This document shows positions 6,847-10,266 of a stretch of 10,266 bases of DNA, piece by piece. Below the pieces are notes generated by a model, which was given only the letters and a program-made list of their open reading frames with translations, was not told the DNA's origin and did no database searches. The stretch spans positions 1-10,266 of the forward strand of contig JAAOZZ010000218.1 in assembly GCA_012274175.1 (NCBI GenBank), given 5' to 3'. The translations under genes and the position numbers were made by a program. Source of the stretch: Betaproteobacteria bacterium. GTDB lineage: Bacteria > Pseudomonadota > Gammaproteobacteria > Burkholderiales > Usitatibacteraceae. Numbering within the stretch: the stretch's first letter is position 1; each line of letters starts with the position of its first letter.

Positions 6847-7824
6847 CTACGGAACGAGGATGGTCGAGCCCGTGGTCTTGCGCGCCTCGAGGTCGCGGTG
6901 CGCCTGCACGGCGTCCTTCAGCGCGTAGCTCTGGCGCGGCGCCACCTTGATGCGCCCGGCGAGCACGTGCTCGAAGAGCTCGCCGGCGGCGGCCACCAGC
7001 TCCGCGCGCTTGCCGACGTAGCTCATCAGGGTGGGGCGGGTCACGTAGAGCGAGCCCTTGGCCGAGAGGATGCCCAGGTCCGTGGGCCCGACGGCGCCCG
7101 AGGAGTTGCCGAAGCTCACCATGAGGCCGCGTCCCTGCAGGCAGTCGAGGGACTTCATGAAGGTGTCCTTGCCCACGGAATCGTAGACGATCGGCACTTT
7201 CTTCCCGCCGGTGACCTCGTTCACCTTCGCCACGAAGTCTTCCTTCGTGTAGATCACCGTGTGGGCGCAGCCGTTGTCGCGCGCGAGCTTCGCCTTCTCC
7301 TGGGAGCTCACGGTGCCGATGATGTTCACGCCGATCGCTTTCGCCCACTGGCAGGCGATGAGGCCCACGCCGCCCGCGGCGGCATGCCACAGCACCGTGT
7401 CGCCCGCCTTCGGCACGACGTGCAGGCGGCGCAGCAGGTACTGCACCGTGAGGCCCTGCAGCATCATGCTCGCGGCCTGCTCGAAGCCGATGCCGTCGGG
7501 CACCTTCACGCAGCGCTCGGCCGGATGGACCTTCTTCTCGGCGTAGGCGCCGATGGGCCCGTTGCAATAGGCCACGCGATCGCCCACCTTGAATTCCGTG
7601 ACGCCGGCGCCCACCGCCTCGACCACGCCCGCGGCCTCGAGGCCGATCCCCGAGGGCAGCGGCAGGGGATACAGGCCCGTGCGATGGTAGGTGTCGATGT
7701 AGTTGAGGCCGATCGCCTTGTGCGCGATGCGCACCTCGCCCGCGCCGGGCTCGCCCACGGCCACGTCCTCCCATTGCAGGACTTCGGGACCGCCGGTCTT
7801 GTGGAAACGGATCGCGTGCGCCAT
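6847..7824 (-). CDS. qor: NADPH:quinone oxidoreductase-like medium-chain dehydrogenase
   Basis: A 325-residue zinc-free medium-chain dehydrogenase/reductase of the quinone oxidoreductase (QOR/zeta-crystallin) group, close to the 327 residues of E. coli Qor. Visible: N-terminal catalytic fold with GGPEVLQWEDVAVGEPGAGE at 11-30, GIGLEAAGVVEAVGAGV at 59-75 and GDRVAYC at 81-87; the NADPH-binding AAAGGVGLIACQWAKAIG at 148-165; and PIVYDSVGKDTF at 211-222. The catalytic and structural zinc-ligand pattern of alcohol dehydrogenases is absent. The start at 7824 is supported by GAGGAGG five bases before the ATG; that site overlaps the stop codon of the upstream formyltransferase, ten bases away, so the two are surely co-transcribed. 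The family reduces quinones or activated enones/aldehydes with NADPH; its true substrate, and whether it takes part in oxalate or formyl metabolism, is unknown. Confidence 0.9.
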   Translation of the reverse strand: MAHAIRFHKTGGPEVLQWEDVAVGEPGAGEVRIAHKAIGLNYIDTYHRTGLYPLPLPSGIGLEAAGVVEAVGAGVTEFKVGDRVAYCNGPIGAYAEKKVHPAERCVKVPDGIGFEQAASMMLQGLTVQYLLRRLHVVPKAGDTVLWHAAAGGVGLIACQWAKAIGVNIIGTVSSQEKAKLARDNGCAHTVIYTKEDFVAKVNEVTGGKKVPIVYDSVGKDTFMKSLDCLQGRGLMVSFGNSSGAVGPTDLGILSAKGSLYVTRPTLMSYVGKRAELVAAAGELFEHVLAGRIKVAPRQSYALKDAVQAHRDLEARKTTGSTILVP

Positions 7825-7834
7825 GGATACCTCC

Positions 7835-8767
7835 TCAGGAGCCCAGGATTGTACCTGCCGCCACACCCGCGTCCCGGGCCCACTGCGCGGCGGAAACCTT
7901 CTTGCCTTCCTCCGGCTTCACTTTCGACACCTCGACCTGCCCGCCCTGGGCGGTGATGCGGATCGACTCGGCGCCCACCTCCGTGATCTCGCCGATCTTG
8001 CCCTTGACCGCACCGAAGGTACGCACCAGGTGCTTCTTCGAGCCGAAGAGCTGCAGCTTCCTGCCGCCGATCGTGGTCCACGCGCCCGGCGCCGGGTCGC
8101 AGCCGCGGATCGTGTCGTGGATGAAGTCCACGTGGTTGTGCCAATGGACCCGCGCCTCGTTGGCGCGGCACCATCCTTCGTAGGACGCTTTCGACTCGTC
8201 CTGCACGACCTCCCGGTGCTTGCCGGCGACCACGAGGTCCGCCGCCTCGAGCATCGCCTGCACGCCCATGGGAAAGAGCCGATCGAAGTAGACGGTCCCC
8301 AGGGTGTCGTTCTCGGAGATGGGCGTCTCCTTCTGCAGCACCACCGGGCCCTCGTCGAGGCCGTCGGTGGGACGGAAGATGGAGAGGCCCGTCTTCGCCT
8401 CGCCCTTGATGAGGGGCCAGTTGATCGACGATGGGCCGCGATACTTCGGAAGGAGCGACGGGTGGTACTGGATCGTGCCGTGCTTCGGGATGTTCACGAA
8501 TTCCTGGGGCGCGAACTGCAGCACGAAGGCCATGATGCCGATGTCGGCGCCGAGGTCCTTCATCGCCTGGGCCGCCTCGGGGCTCTTGAGCGACGGGAAC
8601 TGGAAGACCTGGAGGCCCTTTTCCTGCGCCGCGGATTTCATCGGGTCGGCTTTGGCGCCTTCCTTTTCCGGGGCGACGAATACTCCCGCCACCGTGTCGC
8701 CGCGCGCGAGGAACGCCTCGAGGACCGCTTTTCCGAAGTCCTGCTGGCCGATGATGGCGATCTTCAT
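7835..8767 (-). CDS. Stand-alone formyltransferase resembling the 10-formyltetrahydrofolate hydrolase domain of ALDH1L1
   Basis: A 310-residue formyltransferase. The N-terminal Rossmann-like catalytic domain (1 to about 203) starts MKIAIIGQQDFG and carries YHPSLLPKYRGPSSINW at 101-117 and FRPTDGLDEGPVVLQKE at 131-147. H102 and D138 match the catalytic His/Asp pair of this superfamily, 36 residues apart. A C-terminal OB-like domain follows (about 205-308), with YEGWCRANEARVHW and GAWTTIGGRKLQLF. The match to the N-terminal domain of animal ALDH1L1 (about 310 residues) is stronger than to methionyl-tRNA formyltransferase: the Asn of the usual NxH motif is Q100, and the IYHPSLLP..RG..SINW stretch is ALDH1L1-like. 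The ATG overlaps the frc stop by one base (TGATG). Expected substrates are 10-formyl-THF and water (giving formate and THF); transfer between formyl-CoA and THF is a hypothesis from context. Confidence 0.9.
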   Translation of the reverse strand: MKIAIIGQQDFGKAVLEAFLARGDTVAGVFVAPEKEGAKADPMKSAAQEKGLQVFQFPSLKSPEAAQAMKDLGADIGIMAFVLQFAPQEFVNIPKHGTIQYHPSLLPKYRGPSSINWPLIKGEAKTGLSIFRPTDGLDEGPVVLQKETPISENDTLGTVYFDRLFPMGVQAMLEAADLVVAGKHREVVQDESKASYEGWCRANEARVHWHNHVDFIHDTIRGCDPAPGAWTTIGGRKLQLFGSKKHLVRTFGAVKGKIGEITEVGAESIRITAQGGQVEVSKVKPEEGKKVSAAQWARDAGVAAGTILGS

Positions 8768-10041
8768 CAGGCGGCGACCTTCTTCGGAGGAGCGGAGAAG
8801 GCGCCGGCGCCCTTGAGCTGCTGGATCTTCGCCTCGTCGTAGCCCAGCACGCTCTTCAGGACCTCCTCGGTGTGCTCGCCCAGGGTGGGGCTCCGCTCGA
8901 TTTTCGCGGGCGACGCGGAGAGCTTGATCGGCATGCCGACGTTGAACCACTTGCCGCGCTGCGGGTGGTCCAGCTCGACCCACATGTCGCGGCCGCGCAC
9001 GTGCTCGTCGGTGGCGAGGTCCTGGGTCGACATGATCGGGCCGCAGGGCACGTCGAGCGGATTGAGTATCCCCATCAGCTCGCGCTTGGTGTACTTCTCG
9101 GCGAACTTGTTGAGCAGCGTCCAGACGAGCGACTGGTTCTTGCGCCGCTCCACGATGGACGCCACGCGCGGGTCGTTCGCGAGCTCCGGCATCCCGACGT
9201 CGGGACCGATCCGGTTGGCGAGCGCGGTCCACACCGCCTCCTGCACCACCACGTAGAGCCAGTCGTTGGCGCCGTGGGGCTTGCAGTGGATCGCGTTGCC
9301 GAGCTGGCCCCCGCCGGAATCGTTGCCCGCGCGCGGCACGTCCCCCATGCCCTGGTAGGTGGGCACCGAGTACTCGGCGAGCGACTGGCGCGTGAGGCGC
9401 TGGTGGTCGCGGAACTTCACGCGGCAGAGGTTCATCACGCCGTCCATCATCGCGACCTCGACGTACTGGCCCTCGCCCGTGCGGTTGGCCTGGTGCAGCG
9501 CGGCGAGCAGCCCGATGGCCAGGTGCAGGCCGGTGCCCGTGTCGCCGATCTGCGCGCCGGTCACGAAGGGCGCGCCCTCCGGAACGCCGGTGGTGCTCAT
9601 GGCGCCGCCCATCGCCTGGGCCACGTTCTCGTAGGCCTTGAAGTCCGAATACGGGCCCGAGGAGCCGAAGCCCTTGATCGAGCCCACGACGATCCTGGGG
9701 TTGATCTCGTGGATCTTGTCCCAGGTGAAGCCGAGGCGCTCGAGCACGCCCGGGCCGAAGTTCTCCATCATGATGTCGCACTTCTTCAGCAGGTCCACGA
9801 ACACCTGCTTGCCCTCGGCGCTCTTCATGTTGACCGTGATCGAGCGCTTGTTGCAGTTGAGCATGGTGAAATAGAGCGAGTCGGCGTTGGGGACGTCACG
9901 CAGCTGCCCGCGCGTGGCGTCTCCCTGCGGCGGCTCGAACTTGATCACGTCCGCGCCCATCCACGCGAGCAGCTGCGAGCACGTCGGCCCCGCTTGGACA
10001 TGGGTCATATCCAGGATTCGTACGCCCTTCAGTGCTTCCAT
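8767..10041 (-). CDS. frc: Formyl-CoA:oxalate CoA-transferase
   Basis: Class III CoA-transferase that moves CoA from formyl-CoA to oxalate, giving oxalyl-CoA and formate; it is the partner of oxalyl-CoA decarboxylase in anaerobic or acid-linked oxalate breakdown (cytoplasm, interlocked dimer). The 424 residues (Oxalobacter Frc has 428) show DMTHVQAGP at 11-19 with Q16, SLYFTMLNCNKRSI at 55-68, MENFGPGVLERLGF at 92-105, catalytic D167 in IGDTGTGLH, glycine loop SGGGQ at 242-246, VPCGPIMS at 331-338 and LGEHTEEVL at 387-395. The position of Oxalobacter Trp48 is Q46 here, as I recall for E. coli YfdW. Start at 10041 gives the family N-terminus (MEALKGVRILDMTH) with GGAG eight bases upstream; a longer TTG-initiated frame from 10104 is unlikely. 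The neighbouring oxc fragment supports true Frc rather than another family-III transferase. Confidence 0.95.
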   Translation of the reverse strand: MEALKGVRILDMTHVQAGPTCSQLLAWMGADVIKFEPPQGDATRGQLRDVPNADSLYFTMLNCNKRSITVNMKSAEGKQVFVDLLKKCDIMMENFGPGVLERLGFTWDKIHEINPRIVVGSIKGFGSSGPYSDFKAYENVAQAMGGAMSTTGVPEGAPFVTGAQIGDTGTGLHLAIGLLAALHQANRTGEGQYVEVAMMDGVMNLCRVKFRDHQRLTRQSLAEYSVPTYQGMGDVPRAGNDSGGGQLGNAIHCKPHGANDWLYVVVQEAVWTALANRIGPDVGMPELANDPRVASIVERRKNQSLVWTLLNKFAEKYTKRELMGILNPLDVPCGPIMSTQDLATDEHVRGRDMWVELDHPQRGKWFNVGMPIKLSASPAKIERSPTLGEHTEEVLKSVLGYDEAKIQQLKGAGAFSAPPKKVAA

Positions 10042-10074
10042 TTTCCGGTCTCCGTTGGCTAGGCTGCTCGAGGA

Positions 10075-10105
10075 GTTGAGCGGCGACGAAGTCGTCCGCT
10101 CCAAC
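10075..10105 (-). other. Strong hairpin between oxc and frc
   Basis: On the minus strand GTT-g-GAGCGG-a-CGAC-TTC-GTCG-CCGCTC-AAC forms 13 base pairs with two single-base bulges and a three-base loop (10105-10075). It ends 33 bp before the frc ATG. No T run follows, so it is not a canonical terminator; an mRNA-processing, stability or attenuation element in the 98-bp oxc-frc gap is plausible. The remainder of that gap shows nothing I recognise. Confidence 0.5.
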
Positions 10106-10139
10106 GATCGCCCCGATGTGTCTTACCGCGCGCTCGTCT

Positions 10140-10266
10140 TTACTTCTTTTTTACTGTCGGGTTCAGGCTCGTGATGCGCCCGCTTTCCGTGCCGGCGTTC
10201 TCGTCGATCACGGCGTTGACGAGCGTGGGCCTGCGCGAGCGGATCGCCTCTTCCATCGCCTTGCGC
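10140..10266 (-). CDS. oxc: Oxalyl-CoA decarboxylase, partial (only the C-terminal 41 codons in the window)
   Basis: Thiamine-diphosphate enzyme that decarboxylates oxalyl-CoA to formyl-CoA and CO2. Too short to appear as a full ORF, but the minus strand from 10265 reads 41 codons: RKAMEEAIRSRRPTLVNAVI, then DENAGTESGRITSLNPTVKKK and stop TAA at 10142-10140. The tail A.ESGRI.SLNP with a lysine-rich end is diagnostic for Oxc (E. coli and Oxalobacter enzymes end similarly). The rest, including the ThDP and ADP sites, lies beyond base 10266. It is followed by frc after 98 bp on the same strand, the classic oxalate-degradation pair. Confidence 0.88.
   Translation of the reverse strand, partial: RKAMEEAIRSRRPTLVNAVIDENAGTESGRITSLNPTVKKK

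Noticed and set aside
8768..9781. Upstream extension of the formyltransferase frame to 648 residues
   Set aside because: The extra part runs through frc in another frame and is Arg/Gly/His-rich noise; family similarity starts exactly at the ATG at 8767.
8872..10062. 396-residue plus-strand open frame opposite frc
   Set aside because: Mirror frame of a well-conserved enzyme with low-complexity His/Val/Leu/Arg composition.
10042..10104. Longer frc start (TTG at 10104)
   Set aside because: The added 21 residues are low complexity, fall in the hairpin region, and precede the normal Frc N-terminus at 10041.
1..10266. CRISPR array, tRNA, insertion sequence or prophage
   Set aside because: I saw no regularly spaced repeats, no tRNA-like fold or sequence, no transposase or phage protein, and no abrupt change in base composition beyond the small element at 6161-6201.

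Overview
The window looks like chromosomal DNA of a high-GC betaproteobacterium. Every gene I can support lies on the minus strand, so the map reads from right (10266) to left (1). The assignment rests on strong GC bias, the SucC/SucD and formyl-CoA transferase sequences, and the gene order DUF2889-sucC-sucD, which I know from betaproteobacterial genomes. I cannot name the genus.

Right part (10266 to 6847): an oxalate-catabolism cluster. It opens with the C-terminal 41 codons of oxalyl-CoA decarboxylase (oxc), recognised by its ESGRI..LNP tail. A 98-bp gap with a strong hairpin follows, then formyl-CoA transferase (frc). A 310-residue formyltransferase overlaps frc by one base. It resembles the stand-alone N-terminal 10-formyltetrahydrofolate hydrolase domain of animal ALDH1L1. 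A quinone-oxidoreductase-like dehydrogenase starts 10 bp further on. Oxc turns oxalyl-CoA into formyl-CoA and CO2; Frc moves CoA from formyl-CoA to oxalate. The folate-type formyltransferase translationally coupled to Frc suggests an extra link between formyl-CoA or formate and the folate C1 pool. This is the most interesting part of the window.

Middle (6846 to 5065): a DUF1269-type two-helix membrane protein with a promoter-like sequence and a leader hairpin that buries its Shine-Dalgarno sequence; then an AT-rich palindromic element that may be a terminator or dispersed repeat; then an ornithine cyclodeaminase/mu-crystallin family protein whose OCD-specific catalytic Asp position reads Asn.

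Left part (5064 to 1): a membrane-anchored CHASE2-TPR-Ser/Thr kinase of 871 residues whose end overlaps the start of a DUF2889 protein by 14 bp. After a 113-bp gap come sucC and sucD (succinyl-CoA synthetase beta and alpha, TCA cycle). sucD runs off the left edge.

No tRNA, rRNA, CRISPR array, transposase or phage gene was seen. No gene-free gap exceeds 300 bp; the longest is 138 bp.
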